Shown here piece by piece: positions 1 to 7,978 of a DNA stretch of 20,307 bases (its first letter is position 1; each line of letters starts with the position of its first letter). Source of the DNA: Prevotellaceae bacterium UBA4359 (GTDB lineage Bacteria; Bacteroidota; Bacteroidia; Bacteroidales; Bacteroidaceae); contig DGSP01000020.1 in the NCBI GenBank assembly GCA_002393555.1, positions 1-20,307 on the forward strand. Direction: 5' to 3'. The notes under the pieces are model-generated. The model saw only the letters and a program-made list of their open reading frames with translations. It had not been told where the DNA came from and did not search any database. Made by a program: the position numbers and the translations under genes.

Positions 1-109
1 TGAAACTTCAATAAACTATTTTTGTTCGACTACTTCTTTTTTTATTTTTTCTTGTTTTTCTAAAGCCCGCAAAGCGGTAAAAGAACATCCGAAACTTAAT
101 TTAGGTTCA

Positions 110-1915
110 CTATTTCTTGGACATATATGCCGCAATCCTCTTGGCTACATTGTCCTTCAAATATGCCGATTCGTCTGCACCCGCTTGAGAATAGACCTTC
201 TTGCCCTCGAAGTAGGTGGCGGCAGGCTTAGCCTCGTGAATCTCTGTCACAGGACAAGTCAGCACGTCTTTGGTCACAAGCAGGAAGTCGGCATACTTGC
301 CAGTGCTGATGCTGCCCCTCTCGTTCTCCAGAAACATCTGTCTGGCCACATTGATGGTCAGGGCGGTGAGAGCCTGCTCACGGGAGATACATTCTTCAGT
401 CCACCAAGGTTTGCCGTGCTCAGGCTGGTAAACACCCGTGACCACAATCTCCATGATGCCGAAGGGGTCATCGGGAGCACCGCACAAGGCAGGGAAGTCC
501 GAGTGAGAGGAGATGTTGATGCCATGGTCGAAGAAGGATTTCATGGGATAGCCCTTGTCCTTCATGCCTTCAGGAAGAATCTGAAGCAACTCTGATTGCA
601 AAGCATCATCAGCGTGATGCCACAACATACCAGAGGTGACATAGATGTTGTTGTCTGCCATCCGCTGATAATCCGGCTCGCTGACACCATACACATGCAC
701 CAGCGTGTTGCGCATCTCCTTCTTTCCGCCGTTGATGTAGGCGTTGACAATGCGCTCCACGCCCTTGTTGCCCATCACATGCACATGCATGGTGATACCC
801 TTCGCGTTGGCCTTGCGCGTGATGTCCGTCAGTTCCTCCTCCGACCAGTTGGGAATGCCCTGCTTACCGCCAGGATAGAGCGGCTCCACAAAACCCGTAC
901 CGCTTTCCACCGTTCCGTCCATGAAGAGTTTGAGCCAGTTGGTCTTGATGTGCGCAGACTCGTATTGCTTCGTGGCACTGGCCTTTTCCAGCGTCTTATC
1001 CACATCCATCCAACTGTCCAACTCCCATGCCGTACCCAAGACGAAGTGCATGTCGCCGGCCTCGTCCATCTGCTGGGCGGCCTTGTAGAAGTTGTCATTG
1101 AAGAAATAAGAAGTATAGCCGTCAAGATACATCGTGTAGCCCTCAGACAACAACTGCTCCTGAATCTTCGCCATGTTTCCCTTTGCGATGTCAACAGAGA
1201 AGAGGTCTTCGTTGTCCAAGAACGAACGGACATAGGTGCCTGCCTGTTCCATCACGTAACCAGTCGGTATGCCATCAGCATCCAGCACCACCTCACCGCC
1301 GCGCACCTCAGTCTTGCCAGCCGTACCGTCTTCGTTGATGAGACCTGCCTTTTTCAGCAGGATGGAGTTAGCCAGCCCCTTGTGACCCTCCTCATCGGCA
1401 ATGTAAATGGGAATGTCACTACAGATAGCATCCAGTTGTTTGCGATAAGACAAGTCTTTCGGGAACTTCATCATATCCCATCCACTGCCAAAGATGGCCT
1501 TGGCACCCGTGTCCTTTGCCTTCTTCACCGCAGCGGGAACGATTTCCTTGAAGAACTTATCCACGCCATCAGCCCTGTCCATCACCGTTCCGACCGTCTG
1601 GATGGCATAGCCCAGCGAATAATGTGCGTGACCATTGCCGCAGCCAGGCATCACAAGCCCCTTGCCGCTATAGTCTATCACTTCGGTCTTGCCCTCTTCC
1701 ACAAAGGCTTCGGCTCCTGCCTTGTCGCCTACATAGACGAACTTGCCGTCCTTCACGGCAAAGGCTTCTACAATCTGGCTGTCTTCGGCGGTAAAAATCT
1801 TACCATAAACCACGAGGTCGGCACTGGTCTTGTCCGTGCAACTGGCAAGCAGCCCTATTGCCAAGATGACAGCCATCACTGTCATGAGCGATAACATTTT
1901 CTTTTTCATACCCAT
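110..1915 (-). CDS. Exported amidohydrolase lipoprotein, YtcJ-like (paralogue 1)
   Basis: This 601-residue protein looks like a metal-dependent hydrolase of the amidohydrolase superfamily (YtcJ/COG1574 type), which hydrolyses C-N bonds in a TIM barrel. The substrate cannot be read from the sequence. The N-terminus is a lipoprotein signal ending LLASC, with Cys26 as the lipidation site, so it probably works on the periplasmic or outer-membrane side. The strand-1 metal motif is H96-A-H98 in GNGHAHY. Later come KLFMDG, HVHVMGNKG and SSHSDFP, the last carrying the expected catalytic Asp. The usual Asp before HxH (PGFxDxHxH) is Asn here. The gene lies 50 bp behind a very similar paralogue and has about 30 extra C-terminal residues after the shared EGKKV segment. 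ATG codons 1 and 3 are both possible starts. The family call is firm, the substrate is unknown. Confidence 0.88.
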   Translation of the reverse strand: MGMKKKMLSLMTVMAVILAIGLLASCTDKTSADLVVYGKIFTAEDSQIVEAFAVKDGKFVYVGDKAGAEAFVEEGKTEVIDYSGKGLVMPGCGNGHAHYSLGYAIQTVGTVMDRADGVDKFFKEIVPAAVKKAKDTGAKAIFGSGWDMMKFPKDLSYRKQLDAICSDIPIYIADEEGHKGLANSILLKKAGLINEDGTAGKTEVRGGEVVLDADGIPTGYVMEQAGTYVRSFLDNEDLFSVDIAKGNMAKIQEQLLSEGYTMYLDGYTSYFFNDNFYKAAQQMDEAGDMHFVLGTAWELDSWMDVDKTLEKASATKQYESAHIKTNWLKLFMDGTVESGTGFVEPLYPGGKQGIPNWSEEELTDITRKANAKGITMHVHVMGNKGVERIVNAYINGGKKEMRNTLVHVYGVSEPDYQRMADNNIYVTSGMLWHHADDALQSELLQILPEGMKDKGYPMKSFFDHGINISSHSDFPALCGAPDDPFGIMEIVVTGVYQPEHGKPWWTEECISREQALTALTINVARQMFLENERGSISTGKYADFLLVTKDVLTCPVTEIHEAKPAATYFEGKKVYSQAGADESAYLKDNVAKRIAAYMSKK

Positions 1916-1965
1916 ACCATTTGCTTATTTCAATTGTTTAACTTATCTTTTTTCTTTGTTTTAGT

Positions 1966-3723
1966 TCACATCGAGAACACTTTCTTGCCCTCGAAGTAGG
2001 TAGCGGCAGGCTTGGCCTTGTGAATCTCCGTCACGGGGCAGGTCAGCACGTCCTTGGTCACAAGCAGAAAGTCGGCAAACTTGCCTTCCTTCACGCTACC
2101 TCTTTCCTTTTCGATAAACATCTGCTTGGCGCAGTTGATGGTTAGGGCGGTGAGGGCCTGCTCGCGAGTGAGAAGTTCTTCAGGCCACCAGGGTTTTGCC
2201 TGTTCCGGGTAATAGACACCTGTCACGGCCACTTCCATGATGCCGAACGGGTCGTCGGGACTGCCGCTCAGTGCAGGGAAGTCCGAGTGCGAAGACATGT
2301 TGATGCCGTGGTCGAAGTATGACTTCATCGGATAACTCTTATCCTCCATTCCCACGGGAACATAGCCTGCCTTAAGCAACTCCTGCTTGTCATTGGAGAA
2401 ATGGTGCCAAAGCATGCCTTCGGTGACATAGATGTTATGGTCGGCCATGCGCTGATAGTCCTCGGGATAGACACTATGCACGTGTACCAGCGTATTACGC
2501 ATCTCATCCTTACCGCCATTGACGTAGGCGCTGACAATGCGATTGACACCCTTGTTACCCATGACGTGCGTGTGGACAGTCACCCCTTTCTCATTCGCCT
2601 TGCGCGTGATGTCCGTCAGTTCCTCTTCCGACCAAAGGACAACACCCTGATGACCATCGGGATAGAGTGGCTCCACAAAACCTGTGCCGGGTTCCACAGT
2701 GCCGTCCACGAAGATTTTGAGCCAGTTCGGTTTTACGTGTTCGGAGGCGTATTTCTTCGCATCGCCAGCCTTGGCCAGGACTTTATCCATATCCATCCAA
2801 CTGTCCAGTTCGGTTGTCAGACCCATGACGAAGTGCAGGTCGCCAGCCTCGTCCATCTGCTGGGCAGCCTTAAAGATGTTTTCGTTAAAGAAATAGGTGG
2901 AGTAACCGTCAATATACATCGTGTAGCCCTCCGAGAGCAAATGCTCCTGGACACTCTTCATGGTGGCCTTTGCTATGTCGATGGAAAAGAGGCTTTCGTT
3001 GTCTAAGAAGGAACGGGTGTAAGTGCCCGCTTGTTCCGACAGGAAGCCGTTAGGAGTACCGTCGGCCGCAATTCCAATCTCGCCACCACGTATCTCCTTC
3101 TTGAGCAGTGTACCATCTTCCTTCATGATGCCGGCCTTGACCAGCATAATGCTGTTTGCCAGTCCCTTATGCCCCTCCTCGTCGGCAAAGTAAATGGGAA
3201 TGTCGCTACAGATGGCATCCAACTGTTGACGGGTAGGCATATTGTTTTCAAAAGTCATCAGATTCCAGCCTTGGCCAAATATAGCCTTGGCCCCTGTGTC
3301 CCTTGCCTTCTTGACCGCAGCAGGAACGATTTCCTTCAGGAACTTTTCGGGGCTGTCTTCATAGTCAACGATTGTTCCGACGGCCTGGATGGCATAGCCA
3401 AGCGTATAGTGGGCATGGCCGTTGCCACAACTGGGCATCACAAGGCCCTTGCCGCTATAGTCTATCACTTCGGTCTTGCCCTCTTCTACAAAGGCTTCGG
3501 CTCCTGCCTTGTCGCCCACATAGACATACTTGCCGTCCTTCACGGCAAAGGCTTCCACAACCTGATTGCCTTCGGCGGTAAAGATTTTACCATAGACCAC
3601 AAGGTCAGCACTGGTCTTGCCCTTGCAACTGGCAAGCATAGCCATACTGATGACAACAGCCATCACTGCGATGCCTGAAAGCATCTTCTTTGCACTCATG
3701 TGAACTTTTTCTTTCATACTCAT
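1966..3723 (-). CDS. Exported amidohydrolase lipoprotein, YtcJ-like (paralogue 2)
   Basis: This is a second amidohydrolase of the same type, about 585 residues, with long stretches identical to its downstream neighbour (for example SADLVVYGKIFTAE and ALTALTIN). It has a lipoprotein signal ending AMLASC and the metal motif GNGHAHY, then KIFVDGTVE, HTHVMGNKG and SSHSDFP. The open frame extends upstream to 3750, but that ATG overlaps a putative -7 box (3750-3757). I therefore chose the ATG at 3723; those at 3717 and 3699 are also possible. The pair looks like a tandem duplication that kept both active sites, perhaps with different substrates. An AraC-type membrane regulator lies immediately upstream on the same strand, which suggests that it controls the pair (inference). 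Confidence 0.87.
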   Translation of the reverse strand: MSMKEKVHMSAKKMLSGIAVMAVVISMAMLASCKGKTSADLVVYGKIFTAEGNQVVEAFAVKDGKYVYVGDKAGAEAFVEEGKTEVIDYSGKGLVMPSCGNGHAHYTLGYAIQAVGTIVDYEDSPEKFLKEIVPAAVKKARDTGAKAIFGQGWNLMTFENNMPTRQQLDAICSDIPIYFADEEGHKGLANSIMLVKAGIMKEDGTLLKKEIRGGEIGIAADGTPNGFLSEQAGTYTRSFLDNESLFSIDIAKATMKSVQEHLLSEGYTMYIDGYSTYFFNENIFKAAQQMDEAGDLHFVMGLTTELDSWMDMDKVLAKAGDAKKYASEHVKPNWLKIFVDGTVEPGTGFVEPLYPDGHQGVVLWSEEELTDITRKANEKGVTVHTHVMGNKGVNRIVSAYVNGGKDEMRNTLVHVHSVYPEDYQRMADHNIYVTEGMLWHHFSNDKQELLKAGYVPVGMEDKSYPMKSYFDHGINMSSHSDFPALSGSPDDPFGIMEVAVTGVYYPEQAKPWWPEELLTREQALTALTINCAKQMFIEKERGSVKEGKFADFLLVTKDVLTCPVTEIHKAKPAATYFEGKKVFSM

Positions 3724-3749
3724 TACTTTTTTGATTGATAAAGTTGTCA

Positions 3750-3757
3750 CAAAAGTA
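3750..3757 (-). promoter_or_regulatory. Putative -7 box for the amidohydrolase pair
   Basis: Read on the minus strand this is TACTTTTG, a match to the Bacteroidetes TAnnTTTG element. The expected upstream TTTG is not at the usual 19-21 bp; the nearest is 14 bp away. Transcription from here would begin near 3743, about 20 nt before the ATG at 3723, which helps to choose that start. Confidence 0.45.
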
Positions 3758-3877
3758 ATGAATATTTCTCACAAAAAACTCGTCAGAGAAGTCTGCAAGT
3801 GGTTTTTTGCTGATTCTATATCAATTTTTGCTGATTTTATAAATAGGAGTTCGAAGAAGTACATCAATCGACAGCCG

Positions 3878-4987
3878 TCAGGCCTCATTTATCCGCATCC
3901 AATCCTTCACATTCTTTCCCATGCGCTGCTTGAAGGCATTGCTGAAAGTCGTGTAGTTGCGGTAACCGCTGTCCTGGGCCAGTTGCTTGACGGTGAAAGG
4001 TTGTCGTTCGGCGATAACCTTGCGATAGAGAGCCATGAAATGGTCGATGCGCAGCCCGTTGATATAGCCATTGTATGTGTTGTCCTGCTGAGAGAAATAT
4101 TGACTAAGATAGAACCGATTGGTGCCAACGGCCTTGGCTAATTGATGAACGGTCAGGTCGTGCTGCAGGTAGAGTTGCGTGTCTATACAATGCTTCTGCA
4201 ACAATGCCCCGATTTTATCGTCAGCAACCAGAGAAGGTACTTCTTTCACCGTCTCTTCGACGATTTCGGCTGAAGAGGCTTGAGCATCCCTTGGGTTCAA
4301 GTCGCTGAGCGTTTCCACACGCCACACAAGAAAGCAAATCAAGAAGAAGACGATTGTCTGGACTGCATATTTGTAGTACGTACCGTGAAGTTCAAATGCG
4401 TATAGGCTGAATGCTGCCAGAATGATGAGCAACACGACAAAACTCTGCCACACCTCCTTATGCTCCAAGTCTGCATAGTTTTCGCGCAGCCAACGCCCAT
4501 ACTGCCTCACCGCACGTACCATGAATATGATTAAGCCTACGGCCATCAACAGATAATAGGCATACAGTGGCGGCAGGATGGCATCGCTACGAGTGACGAT
4601 ACACACCACCATTCCTACGACGAGGGGTGCCATCATCACACCAATGGGCCAAAGTGGCCGCCTTCGGTCCTGCAACATCGTGAACAAAACGACTATTGCC
4701 AAAGGGAACACCGTCAGGAAGTCGAGCAATGCACATATAAAATAGAGCATCTTCACGTCATCGGCAGACGTGAGGTAAAGGAGCGGCATATACCACAGAT
4801 GGCTCAATGTGGCGCAAGCCAGAAAGGCAGCCGTCCATCGGCGCAGACGCAGGGGCGGCATGACATCGGGGGCGATGGCGTTGGCACGTCGGAACAGCAG
4901 ATAGCAACAGGCAACCAGACTCAGCACCGTCACACCCACATATAACATCAGATAGAGTAAATCCTCCTTTATATCTTGCTCGAACAT
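3878..4987 (-). CDS. Membrane-anchored AraC-family transcription regulator
   Basis: The 369-residue protein has an integral membrane N-terminal half with about seven hydrophobic segments (roughly residues 10-32, 51-71, 80-104, 112-132, 140-158, 181-199, 205-223). After a linker, residues 260-366 form an AraC-type double helix-turn-helix. The two recognition units are near 278-299 (LTVHQLAKAVGTNRFYLSQY) and 332-355 (FTVKQLAQDSGYRNYTTFSN). This domain order is known from Bacteroidetes regulators thought to sense a signal at or in the membrane and bind DNA directly. It sits 154 bp upstream of the amidohydrolase start at 3723, on the same strand, so those genes are the natural candidate targets (inference). 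It has its own well-formed promoter at 5014-5045. Confidence 0.87.
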   Translation of the reverse strand: MFEQDIKEDLLYLMLYVGVTVLSLVACCYLLFRRANAIAPDVMPPLRLRRWTAAFLACATLSHLWYMPLLYLTSADDVKMLYFICALLDFLTVFPLAIVVLFTMLQDRRRPLWPIGVMMAPLVVGMVVCIVTRSDAILPPLYAYYLLMAVGLIIFMVRAVRQYGRWLRENYADLEHKEVWQSFVVLLIILAAFSLYAFELHGTYYKYAVQTIVFFLICFLVWRVETLSDLNPRDAQASSAEIVEETVKEVPSLVADDKIGALLQKHCIDTQLYLQHDLTVHQLAKAVGTNRFYLSQYFSQQDNTYNGYINGLRIDHFMALYRKVIAERQPFTVKQLAQDSGYRNYTTFSNAFKQRMGKNVKDWMRINEA

Positions 4988-5013
4988 AAGCCGTCAGATA
5001 TTCTATTCGTTTG

Positions 5014-5045
5014 CAAATATAGTTCCTTTCTCTAAAAAAAACAAA
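5014..5045 (-). promoter_or_regulatory. Promoter of the AraC-type regulator gene
   Basis: On the minus strand there is TTTG (5042-5045), exactly 20 bp, then TATATTTG (5014-5021). This matches the Bacteroidetes consensus TTTG-N19-21-TAnnTTTG, 27 bp upstream of the ATG. It is one of the best promoter matches in the window. Confidence 0.75.
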
Positions 5046-5120
5046 AAAATCAGATAAAAATCGCTCTAACAGTATCTTACATCGGGCATGCCTTCTCACC
5101 TTCACTGTCACCTATTCATA

Positions 5121-5189
5121 GCCGTACCCCTCGACTACGATGTGCCGTACCCCTCGACTACGGCAAGCCGTACCCCTCGACTACGGTTT
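5121..5189. repeat. Three tandem 23-bp repeats with a hairpin-forming core
   Basis: Three direct copies with a 23-bp period begin at 5121, 5144 and 5167. Each carries the core GCCGTACCCCTCGACTACG; only the last few bases differ. Within a unit CCGTA and TACGG are inverted repeats around a 9-base centre (the first copy ends TACGA and is imperfect). The array lies in the 379-bp divergent region (4988-5366) between the AraC-type regulator and the lipoprotein gene. Apart from the two promoters I see nothing else there. It could be a protein-binding array or an intergenic repeat family; the role is unknown. Confidence 0.85.
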
Positions 5190-5319
5190 TGCTGCCGCCT
5201 GTTCAAAAGTTGCTCTGTCCATGCTGTTTTGATGCCGTTTTACCTTCTATACACACAAAAAAATCCCAACTTTCCATAGAAAAACATCACAAAGTTAGGA
5301 AGAAAAGGAAAAATGTCGC

Positions 5320-5327
5320 TATCTTTG
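5320..5327 (+). promoter_or_regulatory. Putative -7 box of the lipoprotein gene
   Basis: TATCTTTG matches TAnnTTTG, but the upstream region has no clear TTTG at 19-21 bp. Transcription would start near 5334, downstream of the first in-frame ATG at 5313. This supports the ATG at 5367 as the real start. Confidence 0.5.
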
Positions 5328-5366
5328 CCTCGACTACTTATTTTTCACAAAAAAATCCAAACCTCT

Positions 5367-6134
5367 ATGAAAAGAACTATCCTTTTCCTCTGTGCAGGAG
5401 CCGCTCTCTGCGTGGGCTTCCTCACTTCGTGCCGTGGCAAAATGACCATCAGTGGCGACAACGGCTCTGACACCATCGAGTTCGACACCGACAGCATCCG
5501 CCGGGTGAACCTCAACATGCAGATGGGCGATGCTGAATCTGACGAAGGGGGTGGAGCGGACGATACGGAACTGGGGGGCATGGCTCCCTACGAGGAGGCC
5601 ACTTTCCCCATCGACCAACTGCCTGCCTCTGCCGAGGAGCAAGACCGCCAAGGGGGACTGGTGCTTTATGTGAACGCCGAACAGACTCGGAGCGAGGATG
5701 AGCCAGAAGGCATCTACTCCGTCTGGATGGCCGATGAGAGGGCTCGCACCGTGCGCCGCATTCTCCAGACCAACCCCACCGCCCCGGGTCTCTGGGACGA
5801 CATGAAGGACAAGAACGCTGCCCCCACCGCGATGCATCTCATCGCCACTGCCGAGAGGGCGCTCTTTGCCACCAAGGACGGCAGCAGAATCGTCGTGGAA
5901 GGATGTCCCGACGGACGCAACTACTGGACCTACATTGTTGACACCAAGAGGCGCACCGTCAAGCAGTTGCCCAGCACCGAGGGAGTGCAGAGCATCGACC
6001 TGAACAAGGGCGAGATTCTCCTTGCCTCCTACGGCTACTACCCTGCTCCCGACTATGGCCGCTACACCGTGACCCACGCCTACTCCACCGAGGGCAAGTT
6101 CCTCCGTCAGGTGGGCGAGCCTGAACGAGAGTGA
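5367..6134 (+). CDS. Lipoprotein of unknown function
   Basis: This 255-residue protein begins MKRTILFLCAGAALCVGFLT and then SC, a clear lipoprotein signal with Cys22 as the lipidated residue. The mature part starts with an acidic, Asp/Glu/Gly-rich segment (to about residue 85). After it comes a region with alternating strand-like pieces, including VLYVNAEQ, YSVWMAD, ATKDGSRIVVEG, YWTYIVDTKRRTV and GEILLASYGYY. These resemble beta-propeller or TolB-like blades, but I recognise no family. The open frame extends to 5313; I chose 5367 because the signal peptide begins there and the -7 box is at 5320. The gene is convergent with the MATE gene, with only 5 bp between stop codons, so there is no room for a separate terminator. 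Expression and location in the envelope are likely, function unknown. Confidence 0.75.
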   Translation: MKRTILFLCAGAALCVGFLTSCRGKMTISGDNGSDTIEFDTDSIRRVNLNMQMGDAESDEGGGADDTELGGMAPYEEATFPIDQLPASAEEQDRQGGLVLYVNAEQTRSEDEPEGIYSVWMADERARTVRRILQTNPTAPGLWDDMKDKNAAPTAMHLIATAERALFATKDGSRIVVEGCPDGRNYWTYIVDTKRRTVKQLPSTEGVQSIDLNKGEILLASYGYYPAPDYGRYTVTHAYSTEGKFLRQVGEPERE

Positions 6135-6139
6135 ACGAA

Positions 6140-7510
6140 TCAAGCCTTTTCTCCCGACAGGCTCAACCGATTCAGCACCACCAGAAATGTGGGCACCAAG
6201 AAGCAGTCGGCAGCCACCCAAGCGGCGGGGTCGCCTATGCACACTCCGAGGAAGCCGATGGCTGGCACGAGGAAGAGGCTGACCGCACAGCGGGCCACCA
6301 GTTCGCTCACCCCCGAGAACATGCTGAGTTGGGTCTTGCCCACTCCTTGCAGGGAGTAGCGGAACACGCACAGGGTGCCAAGGAACACATAGCAACAGCA
6401 CGAGAGACGCAGGAACTGCTCGCTATAGTCGAGTATCCGCGTCTCTTCTTTATATATGAATAATGTGGAGATGTCGCGGGCAAAGAACCAGAGGACGAGG
6501 AAGGTGATGACGCTATAAGCCAGCATCATCCACAAGCCATCCTTCAAGCCCGCACGGATGCGGTCGAACTTCTTCGCACCGAGGTTCTGTCCGCAGTAGG
6601 TGGCGAGGGCTATGCCCAGATTTTCGTAGGCACAGATGAAGAACATCTTGATGCGCATGGCCGCCGTAAAGGCCGTGGCGCACTCTGTGCCGAGGGCATT
6701 GTTGGCACTCTGCAGCATGATGGAGCCAATGGCCGTGATGGAGAACTGAAGCCCCATCGGCACTCCGACGCTCAAGACCACCCAGGCCGACCGCCTGTCC
6801 ACCCCTAAGAAAGTGTTGCCATCTGTTGGCACACTCTTCCCTGCCGGAGAAAGGATGAGTCGTCTCTCTTTCTTCAGATGCCGCAAGCAAATCAGCAGGC
6901 TGACCAACTGGGCAATGGCCGTGGCCAAGGCCGCACCGCCCACACCCATGCCAAAGGCCATGATGAAGAGGAGGTCGAGGCCGATGTTGACCACCGAACC
7001 TATCAGCAAGGCATAGAAGGGGGTTTTGCTGTCGCCCAAGGCACGGATGATGCTGGCAAAGAGGTTATAGACGAGATTGCAGGGAATGGAGATGAAAGTG
7101 AAGAGCAGATAGATGTAGGCATCGTGGAATATCTCCTCGGGTGTCTGCATCCAGCGCAGGATGTCGGCACAGAGCAGCGAACACACCACCGACAACACGA
7201 TGGAGAAGACGATGCCCCAGAAGTAACAAGCCCTCACATAGCGTTGCAACCGGACATAGTCCTGTGCGCCAAAGGCTTGGGCAATGGGGATGCCAAAACC
7301 ACCTGCCAACCCGCCACAGAAGCCGAGGATGAGAAACAGCACACTGCTGCTGGCACCCACACCAGCCAAGGCATTCATGCCCAGTGTCTGCCCCACGATA
7401 GCAGCATCCACCAGACTATATGCCTGAATGAGCATATTGCCCAGCAGCAGGGGCAAAGTGAAATTGAGTATCAGCGGGAACGGCCGTCCCACCGTCATAT
7501 CTTTTACCAT
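6140..7510 (-). CDS. MATE-family efflux transporter
   Basis: The product (456 residues from this start) is a multidrug and toxic compound extrusion-type membrane antiporter, with about 12 hydrophobic segments in two halves. Typical MATE features are the start MVKDMTVGRPFPLILNF, the LPLLLGNMLIQAYSLVDAAI segment in helix 1-2, GFGIPIAQAFGAQ after helix 2-3, and the second-half counterpart YCGQNLGAKKFDRI. Members export cationic drugs or other small molecules using Na+ or H+ gradients; the substrate here cannot be told. The frame opens at 7531, but the ATG at 7510 has an AAGGA stretch just upstream and matches the usual family start. The gene is last in the run queA to MATE, about 30 bp behind tadA, and probably co-transcribed with it. 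Confidence 0.9.
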   Translation of the reverse strand: MVKDMTVGRPFPLILNFTLPLLLGNMLIQAYSLVDAAIVGQTLGMNALAGVGASSSVLFLILGFCGGLAGGFGIPIAQAFGAQDYVRLQRYVRACYFWGIVFSIVLSVVCSLLCADILRWMQTPEEIFHDAYIYLLFTFISIPCNLVYNLFASIIRALGDSKTPFYALLIGSVVNIGLDLLFIMAFGMGVGGAALATAIAQLVSLLICLRHLKKERRLILSPAGKSVPTDGNTFLGVDRRSAWVVLSVGVPMGLQFSITAIGSIMLQSANNALGTECATAFTAAMRIKMFFICAYENLGIALATYCGQNLGAKKFDRIRAGLKDGLWMMLAYSVITFLVLWFFARDISTLFIYKEETRILDYSEQFLRLSCCCYVFLGTLCVFRYSLQGVGKTQLSMFSGVSELVARCAVSLFLVPAIGFLGVCIGDPAAWVAADCFLVPTFLVVLNRLSLSGEKA

Positions 7511-7542
7511 TATCCTTGAAAGGGCTATCATCCAGAAAAAGC

Positions 7543-7977
7543 CTATCTTTTCTTCTTAAAAAAATCCTTCATCAGTTGGCCACATTCCGCCTCCAGCACA
7601 CCACTCACCACCACCGTCTTGGGGTGCAGGGCTTGGGGCGCAAACCGCTGGAAGCCACGCTTCTCGTCGCTCGCCCCATAGACAAGCCTGCCCAACTGGC
7701 TCCAGCCGATGGCACCAGCACACATCACACAAGGCTCCACGGTCACATAGAGCGCACACCCCGTCAGGTACTTCCCGTTCATCCACTCCTCTGCCGCCGT
7801 GATAGCCTGCATCTCCGCATGCGCCGTCACGTCGTGCAGCGTCTCCGTCAGGTTATGCCCCCGGCCTATCACCTGTCCGTTCGCCACCACCACAGCACCG
7901 ATGGGTATCTCGTCCTGTGCCAGTGCGGCCTTTGCCTCGTCCAAGGCAAGGGCCATGTATATTTCATCTGTTGTCAT
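7543..7977 (-). CDS. tadA: tRNA-specific adenosine deaminase TadA (A34 to inosine)
   Basis: This 144-residue cytidine/deoxycytidylate deaminase-fold enzyme has the zinc site H53-A-E55 (TAHAEMQ) and P82-C83-V-M-C86 (EPCVMCAGAI). Glu55 is the proton shuttle. The substrate-side motif DEIPIGAVVV and the sequence GRLVYGASDEKRG fit TadA, which converts A34 to inosine in the anticodon of tRNA-Arg(ACG). Related guanine or other nucleoside deaminases share the zinc motif, so the exact substrate is inferred from overall similarity and length. The start codon lies 1 bp beyond the stop of the SGNH esterase gene, so translation is probably coupled. queA in the same run is another tRNA-modifying gene. Confidence 0.88.
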   Translation of the reverse strand: MTTDEIYMALALDEAKAALAQDEIPIGAVVVANGQVIGRGHNLTETLHDVTAHAEMQAITAAEEWMNGKYLTGCALYVTVEPCVMCAGAIGWSQLGRLVYGASDEKRGFQRFAPQALHPKTVVVSGVLEAECGQLMKDFFKKKR

Positions 7978-7978
7978 C

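Noticed and set aside
41..95. Terminator after the first amidohydrolase gene
   Set aside because: Only a 4-bp CCGC/GCGG stem without a U-tract on the minus strand; too weak to call.
596..1894. Long plus-strand open frame (432 codons)
   Set aside because: It is antisense to the well-supported amidohydrolase gene, has no family motifs and its composition is His/Val-rich as expected from the opposite strand.
5334..6401. Minus-strand open frame of 355 codons
   Set aside because: It overlaps the lipoprotein, which has a clear signal peptide and lipobox, and runs into the MATE gene in another frame.
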